Shown: one piece after another, positions 1 to 5,966 of the stretch
How the letters are laid out: each line of letters starts with the position of its first letter
How positions within the stretch are numbered: position 1 is the stretch's first letter
Source of the DNA: an uncultured Ruaniaceae bacterium
GTDB lineage: Bacteria > Actinomycetota > Actinomycetes > Actinomycetales > Beutenbergiaceae
Length of the DNA: 5,966 nt
Direction of reading: 5' to 3'
Assembly (NCBI GenBank): GCA_947251855.1
Contig: CAMXUZ010000272.1
Location: 1-5,966 of the forward strand
Notes under the pieces: generated by a model
Seen by the model: the letters and a program-made list of their open reading frames with translations, nothing else
Databases searched by the model: none
What the model was told of the DNA's origin: nothing
Made by a program: the position numbers and the translations under genes

Positions 1-848
1 GGCCCGATTGGAGCGAACCCGATCGGCTCGAGTACACACTCGATGCGGCGACCGTCCTCGCGGCGCTCCTGCCCGAAGACATCGCGCTCGGAAGTATCAG
101 CACCCTCCCGCTCGCGTGGCAATCCCCATGGCCCCCCGAAGCGAGCGCCGCAGCGCGTTCCCAACTGGATGAACTCGCCGCAGGACTGGCGCGCTTGCGT
201 GAACGGACCGGGCGGCACATCCGCGTGGGGCTCGAGCCGGAGCCGGGCTGCCTGATCGAGACCACGGCGCAGGCCGTTGCGGAACTCGAGGGCGTTGATA
301 CTGAATACATCGGTGTCTGCGTGGACACCTGTCATCTGGCGACCGCCTTCGAGGACGCCCCCGAGGCGATCGACCGGCTCACCGCGGCTGGCTTGCCGGT
401 AGTCAAGAGTCAGCTCTCGGCCGCGCTCCACGTGGAGGACCCGGCCGGGGCAAGAGCAGCGCTGGGCGAATTCGTGGAGGACCGGTTTCTCCACCAAGTA
501 CGAGAACCCGCCGCTGCGGGGGTGCTCACTCGAGACGACCTGCCGGATGCCCTCGGCGAAGACGGTCTGCCGGCGGAACACCCGTGGCGGGTCCACTTCC
601 ATTTGCCGCTGCACGCGGCTCCCGAGCCCCCGCTGGCGAATACTGATCGTCAGTTGGTAGCCGCTGCCCGGGAACTGATCGGTGGGGAGCGTGCGTTGAC
701 CAACCACCTGGAAGTGGAGACCTACACCTGGGGCGTGCTGCCCGAGGCTCAGCGCCCTAAAGACGACGCTGGACTCGTCGCAGGCCTCGCAGCCGAACTC
801 GACCACGCGCGGGACCATCTGCGCTCACTTGGACTGGAGGATGCATGA
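1..848 (+). CDS. eboE: EboE-like TIM-barrel metabolite traffic protein (5' partial)
   Basis: The open frame enters from the left edge (first full codon at base 3) and ends at TGA 846-848, giving 281 visible residues; I estimate about 100 N-terminal residues are missing. The fold looks like a xylose-isomerase-like/AP-endonuclease-2 TIM barrel. Visible conserved blocks (fragment numbering) are GSISTLPLAW near 30-39, LEPEPGC at 77-83, VDTCHLA at 107-113, KSQLSAALH at 135-143, LHQVRE at about 163-168, HFHLPLH at 198-204 and HLEVETYTWG at 235-244. The acidic residues and histidines in these blocks are the likely metal and substrate ligands. This pattern matches EboE of the Ebo cluster as I recall it; the substrate is unknown. 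It overlaps the next gene by 4 bases (ATGA), so the two are probably translationally coupled in one operon whose earlier genes lie off the left edge. The alternative is a generic sugar phosphate isomerase/epimerase annotation. Family confidence is good, biochemical role low. Confidence 0.8.
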   Translation, partial: PDWSEPDRLEYTLDAATVLAALLPEDIALGSISTLPLAWQSPWPPEASAAARSQLDELAAGLARLRERTGRHIRVGLEPEPGCLIETTAQAVAELEGVDTEYIGVCVDTCHLATAFEDAPEAIDRLTAAGLPVVKSQLSAALHVEDPAGARAALGEFVEDRFLHQVREPAAAGVLTRDDLPDALGEDGLPAEHPWRVHFHLPLHAAPEPPLANTDRQLVAAARELIGGERALTNHLEVETYTWGVLPEAQRPKDDAGLVAGLAAELDHARDHLRSLGLEDA

Positions 849-2224
849 ACAAGCTGCTGGTGCTCAACGTCGTGGCTCTCACGCCGCGGCTGTTGGAGCA
901 CATGCCCCGCCTTTCTCGCGTGGCGGAGGCCGGGTACCGAGCGACGCTCGAGACAGTGCTGCCGGCCGTCACCTGCTCCGCGCAGTCGACTTACCTCACT
1001 GGCCGGCCGCCCAGTGAGCATGGGATCGTGGCGAACGGATGGCTTTTCCGCGACCTCGGTGACGTGCTGCTGTGGCGTCAGCACAACGGTCTTGTCGAGG
1101 GTGAGAAAGTGTGGGAGACCATTCGGCAGAGTCGACCCGATTACCGGGTGGCGAACGTCTGCTGGTGGTATGCAATGGGAGCGACCGTCGACACGACGGT
1201 CACCCCACGCCCGGTGTACTACGCCGACGGGCGCAAGGAACCCGACTGCTGGACTTGGCCGCCGGAACTTCACGATGAACTCGTCTCGGATCTCGGCCCG
1301 TTCCCATTGTTCACCTTCTGGGGGCCGGGCGCCTCGATCGAGAGCTCACGTTGGATCATCGGTGCTACGAGAAAAGTGCTCCCCGAACACGACCTGACAC
1401 TCTCCTACGTGCCTCATCTCGATTATGACCTACAACGATTCGGTTCTTCTGGGCCGGAGGCCATCCGGGCAGCCCGGGAACTGGATGCCGAGCTCGCCCC
1501 GCTGCTCGACGACGCCGAAGCTCTCGGAGCGAAGGTCGTGGTACTCAGCGAATACGGGATCACCGATGTCTCCCGAGCCGTGGACGTTAACCGGGCACTG
1601 CGCCGCGCCGGGTTGCTACATGTACATCACAACGACACGGGTGAGCTCTTGGATACGTGGACATCCCCGGCGTTCGCGGTGGCGGACCACCAGGTGGCCC
1701 ATGTCTACGTCCGAGACCCCGACGACGTCCCGCAGGTTCGCGAGCTGCTGGAAGCACTCCCCGGCGTCGCCGAAGTACTTGGTGAGGAGGGAAAGCGCGC
1801 GTACGGTCTCGACCACCCCCGCTCCGGGGAACTCGTGCTCGTGGCCGAGCCGGATTCGTGGTTCACGTACTACTACTGGCTTGACGACGCGAACGCTCCA
1901 GACTTTGCTCGACTCGTCGAAATTCATAAAAAGCCCGGCTATGATCCCGTCGAGCTCTTCATGGACCCCAACGATCGCTGGGTGAAGCTCCGGGCTGCCA
2001 GTGCGGTGCTGAGGAAGAAACTGGGGATGCGTTACATGCTCGACGTCGTACCGCTGGACCCCTCCCCCATTCGGGGCAGCCATGGACGTCTCCCTGAAGA
2101 TCCGAGCCGCGGCCCGGTGCTGTTGTGCTCCGATGCCTCGACCTCTCGTCCCGCAGTCCGCGCAACCGAAGTGCGGGACCTCATCCTTGAGCTCGCCGGC
2201 GTCTCTCACTCCCCCGTGGGTTGA
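845..2224 (+). CDS. EboF-like alkaline phosphatase/nucleotide pyrophosphatase-superfamily protein
   Basis: This 459-residue protein starts at ATG 845, inside the stop of the upstream eboE-like gene, with GGAGG at 836-840 and a 4-base spacer. It belongs to the type I phosphodiesterase/nucleotide pyrophosphatase (NPP) branch of the alkaline phosphatase superfamily. The N-terminus MNKLLVLNVVALTP aligns with the first metal-ligand strand. PAVTCSAQ (40-47) carries the probable nucleophile Thr43, followed by TGRPPSEHGI (52-61), the usual TGxxPxxHGI block. YVPHLDYDLQRFG (188-200), VVVLSEYGI (231-239) and ADHQVAHVY (280-288) correspond to the other metal-binding blocks. Several classical ligands differ: Asn8 for Asp, Gln197 for His, Glu236-Tyr237 for Asp-His. 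There is no signal peptide or membrane segment, so it is probably cytoplasmic. Its position directly after eboE suggests it is the terminal Ebo-cluster gene. The substrate is unknown, and hydrolytic activity should not be assumed given the ligand changes. Confidence 0.83.
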   Translation: MNKLLVLNVVALTPRLLEHMPRLSRVAEAGYRATLETVLPAVTCSAQSTYLTGRPPSEHGIVANGWLFRDLGDVLLWRQHNGLVEGEKVWETIRQSRPDYRVANVCWWYAMGATVDTTVTPRPVYYADGRKEPDCWTWPPELHDELVSDLGPFPLFTFWGPGASIESSRWIIGATRKVLPEHDLTLSYVPHLDYDLQRFGSSGPEAIRAARELDAELAPLLDDAEALGAKVVVLSEYGITDVSRAVDVNRALRRAGLLHVHHNDTGELLDTWTSPAFAVADHQVAHVYVRDPDDVPQVRELLEALPGVAEVLGEEGKRAYGLDHPRSGELVLVAEPDSWFTYYYWLDDANAPDFARLVEIHKKPGYDPVELFMDPNDRWVKLRAASAVLRKKLGMRYMLDVVPLDPSPIRGSHGRLPEDPSRGPVLLCSDASTSRPAVRATEVRDLILELAGVSHSPVG

Positions 2225-2242
2225 TTCGGCGGCAGCCCGACA

Positions 2243-2288
2243 CGAGTGGGATCGTGGGGTCCGGCAAGGGGCCGCCCGATCCCACTCG
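2243..2288. terminator. Bidirectional stem-loop terminator between convergent genes
   Basis: A perfect 12-bp inverted repeat has arms CGAGTGGGATCG (2243-2254) and CGATCCCACTCG (2277-2288) around a 22-base GC-rich loop. It fills most of the 70-base gap between the eboF-like stop and the xylB stop, 18 bases after the former and 6 bases after the latter. As an inverted repeat it can fold in transcripts from either side. No T-run follows on either strand, so it is a non-classical intrinsic terminator, as is common in high-GC actinobacteria, or a 3'-end stabilising hairpin. The role is inferred from position and symmetry. Confidence 0.75.
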
Positions 2289-2294
2289 GGACAC

Positions 2295-3695
2295 TCACAT
2301 GCGGGATCTGAAGGCCCGATATATCCCGGGAACGTGATCAGTAGGCAGCTCCCGCTCAATTACCAGTGGCCACTCGGGCATCTCCTGCTCCAGCGCCCAC
2401 GAGGCTTGCTTCGCCGCTCCGTGGGCCACGTACTCACCCGGCGCGGGAACGACCACGGGCGCGGCGAATACCTGGGCAGCAATCTCCTGCACCGCAGGGT
2501 TCTGCGCCGCTCCCCCGATCAGAACAATGCGTTCCGCGGGTAGACCGTGGGTCTTCAGTGCCTCCACCCCGTAGGCGAGGGAGCACAGCACGCCTTCGAC
2601 CGCCGCCCTCGCGACGTTCTCCCGGGTCGTGGTCGCCAGCGTCAGATTGAACAGGCTCGCGGTCGCGTCGGCACGGTTTGGAGTGCGTTCACCTTCGAAC
2701 CACGGCTGCAGGACGAGCCCACCGGCCCCGGGGGATGCTTGCAGCGCCAGTGCACCCAACTCTGCGTTGTCGACGCCGAGCAGGCCGCCGATCGCGTCGA
2801 AGACTCGGGCCGCGTTCAACGTCGTGACGATGGGCAGAAATCCTCCGGCTGCGTCCGCGAAAACGGGAACGGTCTCGCTGGGGGCGGTCACGGGTGTGGG
2901 AGCCGAGGCGAAGACGGTTCCGCTCGTGCCGATGGATATAACGACATCTCCGCGACTGAGTCCGAGCCCTAACCCGGCGGCGGCGTTATCGCCTGCGCCG
3001 GCGGATGCTATCCATCCGGGACCAGGAACATGCGCATCCGGCTCAAGTACCCTGGGAAGGGTAATGCCTTCGGCCTCGGTACGCCGAAGAGAGCGGGCAA
3101 GGAGCTCCCGATCATAACTATCGGTCATCGAGTTGAAGTAGGCCGTGCCCGATGCCTCCGACCGGTCGGTGACCAACTCTTCGAGGTCGGCTCCCAGAGG
3201 ATCGCTCTCGGTGGGACCGTAACCGCGCAGCCTCCATAGGAGCCAGTCGTGCGGGAGCGCGACTGCCGCTATTCGGTCGGCATTCTCCGGCTCGTTTTCG
3301 GCAAGCCAGCGCAACTTGGTGGCGGTGAACGAGGCCACCGGCACAAGTCCGGTGCGGCGGGAGTATTCACCAGCTCCGACCTCGGTCGTCAGGTCAGCCG
3401 CCGCCTGTGCGGAGCGGGTATCGTTCCACAGCAATGCGTCGCGGATCACCTCCCCGGAAGCGTCGAGCGCGACCATGCCATGCTGTTGACCGGCAATTCC
3501 GATCGCGCTGACGCCTTCCAGTCCGCCCGCTTCCACGAGCGCCTGCTGCAGGGCCTGCCACCAGGCCTCTGGGTCGACCTCAGTGCCGCCGGGATGGGGG
3601 GCGCGACCCTGACGAACAATGCGACCCGTGTCCGCGTCGGCGACGACAACTTTGCACGCCTGCGTCGAGGAGTCGACTCCCGCTACAAGCCTCAT
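2295..3695 (-). CDS. xylB: Xylulokinase (FGGY family)
   Basis: XylB phosphorylates D-xylulose with ATP to D-xylulose 5-phosphate, feeding the pentose phosphate pathway; it is cytoplasmic. The 466 residues are close to the usual FGGY kinase length (E. coli XylB is 484). The N-terminal FGGY domain opens with GVDSSTQACK (6-15), the ATP-phosphate loop. GIAGQQHGMVALD (66-78) and LLWNDTRS (88-95) are xylulokinase-type substrate segments. GAGDNAAAGLGLG (233-245) contains the probable catalytic base Asp236, followed by the phosphate-binding SIGTSGT (254-260). In the C-terminal domain, GGAAQNP (394-400) is the adenosine-binding motif. Gln and His in AGQQHG and the NDTR segment favour xylulokinase over glycerol or gluconate kinase, and the adjacent xylA supports this. 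The ATG at 3693-3695 shares one base with the xylA stop (TAATG), with GGGGAG a few bases upstream, so translation is probably coupled to xylA. All key motifs are intact. Confidence 0.95.
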   Translation of the reverse strand: MRLVAGVDSSTQACKVVVADADTGRIVRQGRAPHPGGTEVDPEAWWQALQQALVEAGGLEGVSAIGIAGQQHGMVALDASGEVIRDALLWNDTRSAQAAADLTTEVGAGEYSRRTGLVPVASFTATKLRWLAENEPENADRIAAVALPHDWLLWRLRGYGPTESDPLGADLEELVTDRSEASGTAYFNSMTDSYDRELLARSLRRTEAEGITLPRVLEPDAHVPGPGWIASAGAGDNAAAGLGLGLSRGDVVISIGTSGTVFASAPTPVTAPSETVPVFADAAGGFLPIVTTLNAARVFDAIGGLLGVDNAELGALALQASPGAGGLVLQPWFEGERTPNRADATASLFNLTLATTTRENVARAAVEGVLCSLAYGVEALKTHGLPAERIVLIGGAAQNPAVQEIAAQVFAAPVVVPAPGEYVAHGAAKQASWALEQEMPEWPLVIERELPTDHVPGIYRAFRSRM

Positions 3696-4891
3696 TACGC
3701 TCCCCGCGCTCCCATGAGGTGTTCCATCGCGAGCTGCTGGAGGCGAACGAACCCGAACCCGTTTCCACCGAAGTACGCATCCGGATCGAGGTCTTCGAAT
3801 GATGCCCGATCGCGCAGCAGCTCCGCGTATCCCTCCCCCTCATTCAATGTCGGCGTCGAGAGGTCATCTACTTTCGCGTTCGCGAGCGCAGCCTGGACCT
3901 CTGGGTCGGCTCGGAACGCCTCGGCGCGCTGTTTGAGCAGCAGATACATCCGCATGTTCGCCGCGACCGAATCCCACACACCGGCCTCATCCTCGGTGCG
4001 GGAGGGCTTGAAGTCGAAGTGCCGCGGCCCCGTGTAGGCCGGACCACCATCGGGCCCGCCGTGCTCAAGCAGGTCCACTAGGGAAAACGCGTTCTGAAGG
4101 TCTCCGTGTCCGAAGACGAGGTCCTGGTCATACTTGACTCCGCGCTGACCGTTGAGGTCGATGTGGAACAGTTTGCCGTGGTAGAGCGCCTGGGCGATTC
4201 CGGCGGTGAAGTTCAGGCCCGCCATCTGCTCGTGGCCGACCTCCGGATTAATGCCCACCAGCTCGGGTGTTTCTAATGAATCGATGAACGCCAGTGCGTG
4301 CCCCAACGTCGGTAGGAGGATGTCACCGCGAGGCTCGTTCGGCTTCGATTCGATCGCGAACCGCAGCTCGTAACCTGAATCCTTCACATACTCACACAGA
4401 AGATCAACCGCCTCGCGGTACCTGGAGAGGGCCGCCTGGACGTCTTTGGCGGCGTCGTACTCCGCACCTTCGCGCCCGCCCCACATGACGAAGGTCTGCG
4501 CTCCCAGCTCCGCGGCAAGATCGATGTTGCGCAAGACCTTGCGCAGCGCATAGCGGCGCACCTGACGGTCGTTCGAGGTGAACCCGCCGTCCTTGAAGAT
4601 CGGCGCCGAAAACAAGTTCGTCGTCACCATCGGAACGACGATACCCGTGGCGTCCATGGCTCCTTTGAGTCGGTCGATCTGCCGCTGGCGTTCGGCCTCG
4701 GTTGAGCCGAAGGCAAATAGATCATCGTCATGGAAAGTTAGACCGTAGGCGCCGAGTTCATCGAGCTTTTCGACCACTTCGACGACGTCGAGCGCTGGGC
4801 GAGTCGGTCCCCCGAAGGGGTCGGTGCCGTTGTAACCAATAGTCCACAGTCCGAAGGAAAAGCGGTCGGACCTTTCAGGAGTGAGCGACAT
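3695..4891 (-). CDS. xylA: Xylose isomerase, actinobacterial class I
   Basis: XylA interconverts D-xylose and D-xylulose (and D-glucose/D-fructose) using two divalent metals, the first step of this catabolic route, in the cytoplasm. The 398-residue protein has the complete active site and keeps Streptomyces numbering up to residue 276: catalytic His54 and Asp57 in TFHDDDL, Glu181 and Lys183 in IESKPNEP, Glu217 and His220 in NPEVGHEQ, and Asp245, Asp255 and Asp257 in [15 protein letters not shown]. The last metal ligand is Asp293 in [12 protein letters not shown]; it equals Streptomyces Asp287 after a loop longer by six residues (278-288, Gly/Pro-rich). To my recollection Arthrobacter-type enzymes share this longer loop. 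The start ATG 4889-4891 has AAGGTGG (4898-4904) six bases upstream, which supports it over any alternative. It is the first gene of a xylA-xylB operon, divergent from a ROK regulator, and its ribosome binding site lies between the arms of a candidate operator. Confidence 0.97.
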   Translation of the reverse strand: MSLTPERSDRFSFGLWTIGYNGTDPFGGPTRPALDVVEVVEKLDELGAYGLTFHDDDLFAFGSTEAERQRQIDRLKGAMDATGIVVPMVTTNLFSAPIFKDGGFTSNDRQVRRYALRKVLRNIDLAAELGAQTFVMWGGREGAEYDAAKDVQAALSRYREAVDLLCEYVKDSGYELRFAIESKPNEPRGDILLPTLGHALAFIDSLETPELVGINPEVGHEQMAGLNFTAGIAQALYHGKLFHIDLNGQRGVKYDQDLVFGHGDLQNAFSLVDLLEHGGPDGGPAYTGPRHFDFKPSRTEDEAGVWDSVAANMRMYLLLKQRAEAFRADPEVQAALANAKVDDLSTPTLNEGEGYAELLRDRASFEDLDPDAYFGGNGFGFVRLQQLAMEHLMGARGA

Positions 4892-4912
4892 AATGTTCCA
4901 CCTTAAACATTA
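4891..4912. promoter_or_regulatory. Inverted repeat over the xylA translation start (candidate operator 1)
   Basis: Perfect 7-bp arms TAATGTT (4891-4897) and AACATTA (4906-4912) flank an 8-base spacer. The spacer contains the xylA Shine-Dalgarno sequence (AAGGTGG on the - strand, 4898-4904), and the left arm includes the first base of the xylA ATG. AT-rich dyads of about 20 bp are typical of ROK/XylR operators, so this is a probable binding site for the divergent regulator. In xylA mRNA the same bases could form a weak hairpin with the ribosome binding site in its loop. Function is inferred. Confidence 0.55.
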
Positions 4913-5035
4913 GACTTGAGCAAAACCGAATATGTTGACAACCAAGACATATCACGCGCGGAAGGTATCTGCAACGAACGCGGGCTGTGAGAGCCTCAGT
5001 AAGCTGAAGCGATACCACGGGAAGGTCGGAGGCCG
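4892..5035. promoter_or_regulatory. Divergent xylA/xylR control region
   Basis: This 144-base gap separates the starts of the divergent xylA and ROK regulator genes, so it must hold promoters for both directions. The half nearest xylA (4892-4955) is clearly more AT-rich than its surroundings, as expected for promoters and operators. It contains two inverted repeats listed separately. A perfect -35-type hexamer TTGACA lies at 4935-4940 on the + strand, and the opposite strand reads TTGTCA at 4936-4941, but I found no convincing -10 box at 16-18 bases for either, so no promoter is assigned. The regulator has GGAGG at 5028-5032, only 3 bases before its ATG, and GAAGG at 5021-5025 as an alternative. 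A distant pair GGTATC (4964-4969)/GATACC (5011-5016) may be chance. Confidence 0.75.
4930..4952. promoter_or_regulatory. Second inverted repeat (candidate operator 2)
   Basis: Arms ATATGT (4930-4935) and ACATAT (4947-4952) flank 11 bases. Allowing one mismatch, the half-sites read TATGTT and GACATA with a 9-base gap, resembling repeat 1 (AATGTT, 8-base gap, AACATT). It includes the TTGACA hexamer and a nested palindrome GTTG-A-CAAC (4934-4942). The two dyad centres are about 40 bases apart. It may be a second site for the same repressor, with cooperative binding possible. Support is the shared half-site and location only. Confidence 0.4.
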
Positions 5036-5966
5036 ATGATTCAGGAGCAGGGGGCTCGACTCGAAGGCGTACGCAAGGCGAATCTGGGTTCCGTCCTGCG
5101 CCTTGCGCACCATCACGGACCGTTGTCTCGAGCGGAGCTCACCGCCAGAACCGGCCTCAACCGGTCAACTATTGCCGACCTCGTATCCACACTCGTCAGC
5201 GAAGGTCTTTTGAACGAGGGCGACCCGATTCCCACCCGGCGGGTAGGGCGACCCTCGCCTTCGGTGAGCCCGTCGTCGACAGTCGCTGCGATTTCCCTCA
5301 ACCCCGAGGTTGATTCGATTGAAATTGCTGCCGTCGGGCTGGGGGGTAACGTTCTTGCCCGCAAACGAGAGGTAGCCAAGAAGATTCCCTCCCCGGCAGA
5401 GACGATTGCAACCGCCGAGCGCGTCATTGCGGACTGGCGCAGCGCAGAGTTGGCGAACGTCAGAATCGTCGGTGTCGGGGTCGCGGTACCCGGCTTGGTG
5501 CGCGAGAGCGACGCGGTCGTCCGGCTCGCGCCGCATCTGGGGTGGCGCGAGGTGGAGTTCGGTGCCCAACTCTCCGAGCGGTTAGGGCTTCCGGTCGCGG
5601 TCGGAAACGACGCAAGCTACGGCGCACTGGCGGAGTGGCTCTTTGGAGCCGCGCAAGGATACGAGCATGTCGTCTACCTCAACGGCGGGCCCTCAGGAAT
5701 CGGGGGCGGCCTGATCCTGCACGGGAGACCGATCCGCGGCGCCGGGGGGTATGCCGGGGAGTGGGGCAAGAATGCCCCAACCGTTAACGCCCCGGTCGAC
5801 AACCGGAGCGGGACGGTGCTGGAAGACGAAGTCAACCGACGCCGATTGACCGAACTCGTCGGTCTGACTGCTCCCGATGACATCGAGCTCGCTGAAGCTC
5901 TCGATCGCGACGATACGAGAGTCACAGCCGAAATCCGGCGTCAACAACACCTCCTGGCAGGAGCGC
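5036..5966 (+). CDS. xylR: ROK-family transcriptional regulator, probable xylose repressor (3' partial)
   Basis: The frame opens at ATG 5036 (an in-frame TAA at 5000-5002 rules out a longer start) and stays open for 310 residues to the window edge; the rest, perhaps 80-100 residues, is missing. An N-terminal winged helix occupies about residues 15-75: the helix-turn-helix LSRAELTARTGLNRSTIADLV (30-50) and a wing ending in the ROK-typical GRPS (71-74). A ROK sugar-kinase-like domain follows, with GVGVAVPGLV (146-155), GNDASYGALAE (190-200), YLNGGPSGIGGGLI (214-227) and GGYAGEWG (237-244). The usual zinc site is absent: Lys245 replaces the histidine, and Val254, Asn256 and Val261 stand where the CxCGxxGC cysteines normally are; the visible protein contains no cysteine. 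Divergent placement next to xylA suggests it represses the xylAB operon, and probably itself, until xylose or a related sugar binds. The specific ligand is inferred from context only; the gene symbol rests on that context. Confidence 0.88.
   Translation, partial: MIQEQGARLEGVRKANLGSVLRLAHHHGPLSRAELTARTGLNRSTIADLVSTLVSEGLLNEGDPIPTRRVGRPSPSVSPSSTVAAISLNPEVDSIEIAAVGLGGNVLARKREVAKKIPSPAETIATAERVIADWRSAELANVRIVGVGVAVPGLVRESDAVVRLAPHLGWREVEFGAQLSERLGLPVAVGNDASYGALAEWLFGAAQGYEHVVYLNGGPSGIGGGLILHGRPIRGAGGYAGEWGKNAPTVNAPVDNRSGTVLEDEVNRRRLTELVGLTAPDDIELAEALDRDDTRVTAEIRRQQHLLAGA

Noticed and set aside
749..1273. A 174-codon open frame on the - strand opposite the start of the eboF-like gene
   Set aside because: Antisense to confident coding sequence, with low-complexity Arg/Ser-rich translation and no family resemblance.
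1616..2359. A 247-codon open frame on the - strand opposite the eboF-like gene, running through the terminator into xylB
   Set aside because: No recognisable motif; it crosses the terminator stem and overlaps the xylB end in another frame. It is a composition artefact.
3249..4037. A 262-codon open frame on the + strand across the xylB/xylA junction
   Set aside because: It lies wholly antisense to two intact, well-recognised genes, has no recognisable domain and is rich in Arg/Ser/Ala/Pro, as expected of a high-GC shadow frame.
4935..4969. A possible sigma-70-type promoter on the + strand: TTGACA at 4935 with GGTATC at 4964
   Set aside because: The spacer is 23 bases, too long for a normal -35/-10 pair, and no better -10 is found at 16-18 bases.
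4964..5016. GGTATC/GATACC inverted pair in the regulator leader
   Set aside because: Arms of only 6 bp with a 41-base gap are expected by chance in a region of this size.
1..5966. Search for tRNA or rRNA genes, CRISPR arrays, insertion sequences, transposases or long direct repeats
   Set aside because: None seen. The window is almost fully coding, with only two short intergenic gaps and no mobile-element signatures.

Overview
The window is chromosomal DNA from a high-GC Gram-positive bacterium, most likely an actinobacterium (perhaps Micrococcales). The GC content is visibly high, codons favour G or C at the third position, and the xylose isomerase follows the Streptomyces/Arthrobacter form residue for residue through most of its active site. 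The species cannot be named from the sequence.

Layout: (1) Bases 1-2224 on the + strand hold the end of an operon: the C-terminal part of an EboE-type TIM-barrel protein, then an EboF-type alkaline phosphatase/nucleotide pyrophosphatase-superfamily protein that overlaps it by 4 bases (ATGA). In the families I know, these two genes close the 'Ebo' cluster (eboA, a TatD-like hydrolase, a UbiA-like prenyltransferase, a sugar-phosphate cyclase or synthase, eboE, eboF). That cluster is linked to trafficking of metabolite precursors and its biochemistry is largely unknown. (2) Bases 2225-2294 separate two convergent units and contain a strong 12-bp perfect stem-loop, a probable bidirectional terminator. 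(3) Bases 2295-4891 on the - strand encode xylA then xylB, with stop and start overlapping by one base. (4) Bases 4892-5035 are the divergent control region, with two related inverted repeats; one wraps the xylA ribosome binding site and touches its start codon. (5) From 5036 to the right edge on the + strand is a ROK-family transcriptional regulator (xylR-like), cut off by the window end.

The xyl genes form a standard module: XylA converts D-xylose to D-xylulose, XylB phosphorylates D-xylulose to D-xylulose 5-phosphate for the pentose phosphate pathway, and the divergent ROK protein is the obvious local repressor. No transporter is visible.

Nothing here is clearly a new system. The points most worth a second look are the altered metal-ligand set of the EboF-like protein, the complete loss of the ROK zinc site in the regulator, and the operator/RNA-hairpin candidate over the xylA translation start. 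All function calls come from reading motifs by eye, without database searches.
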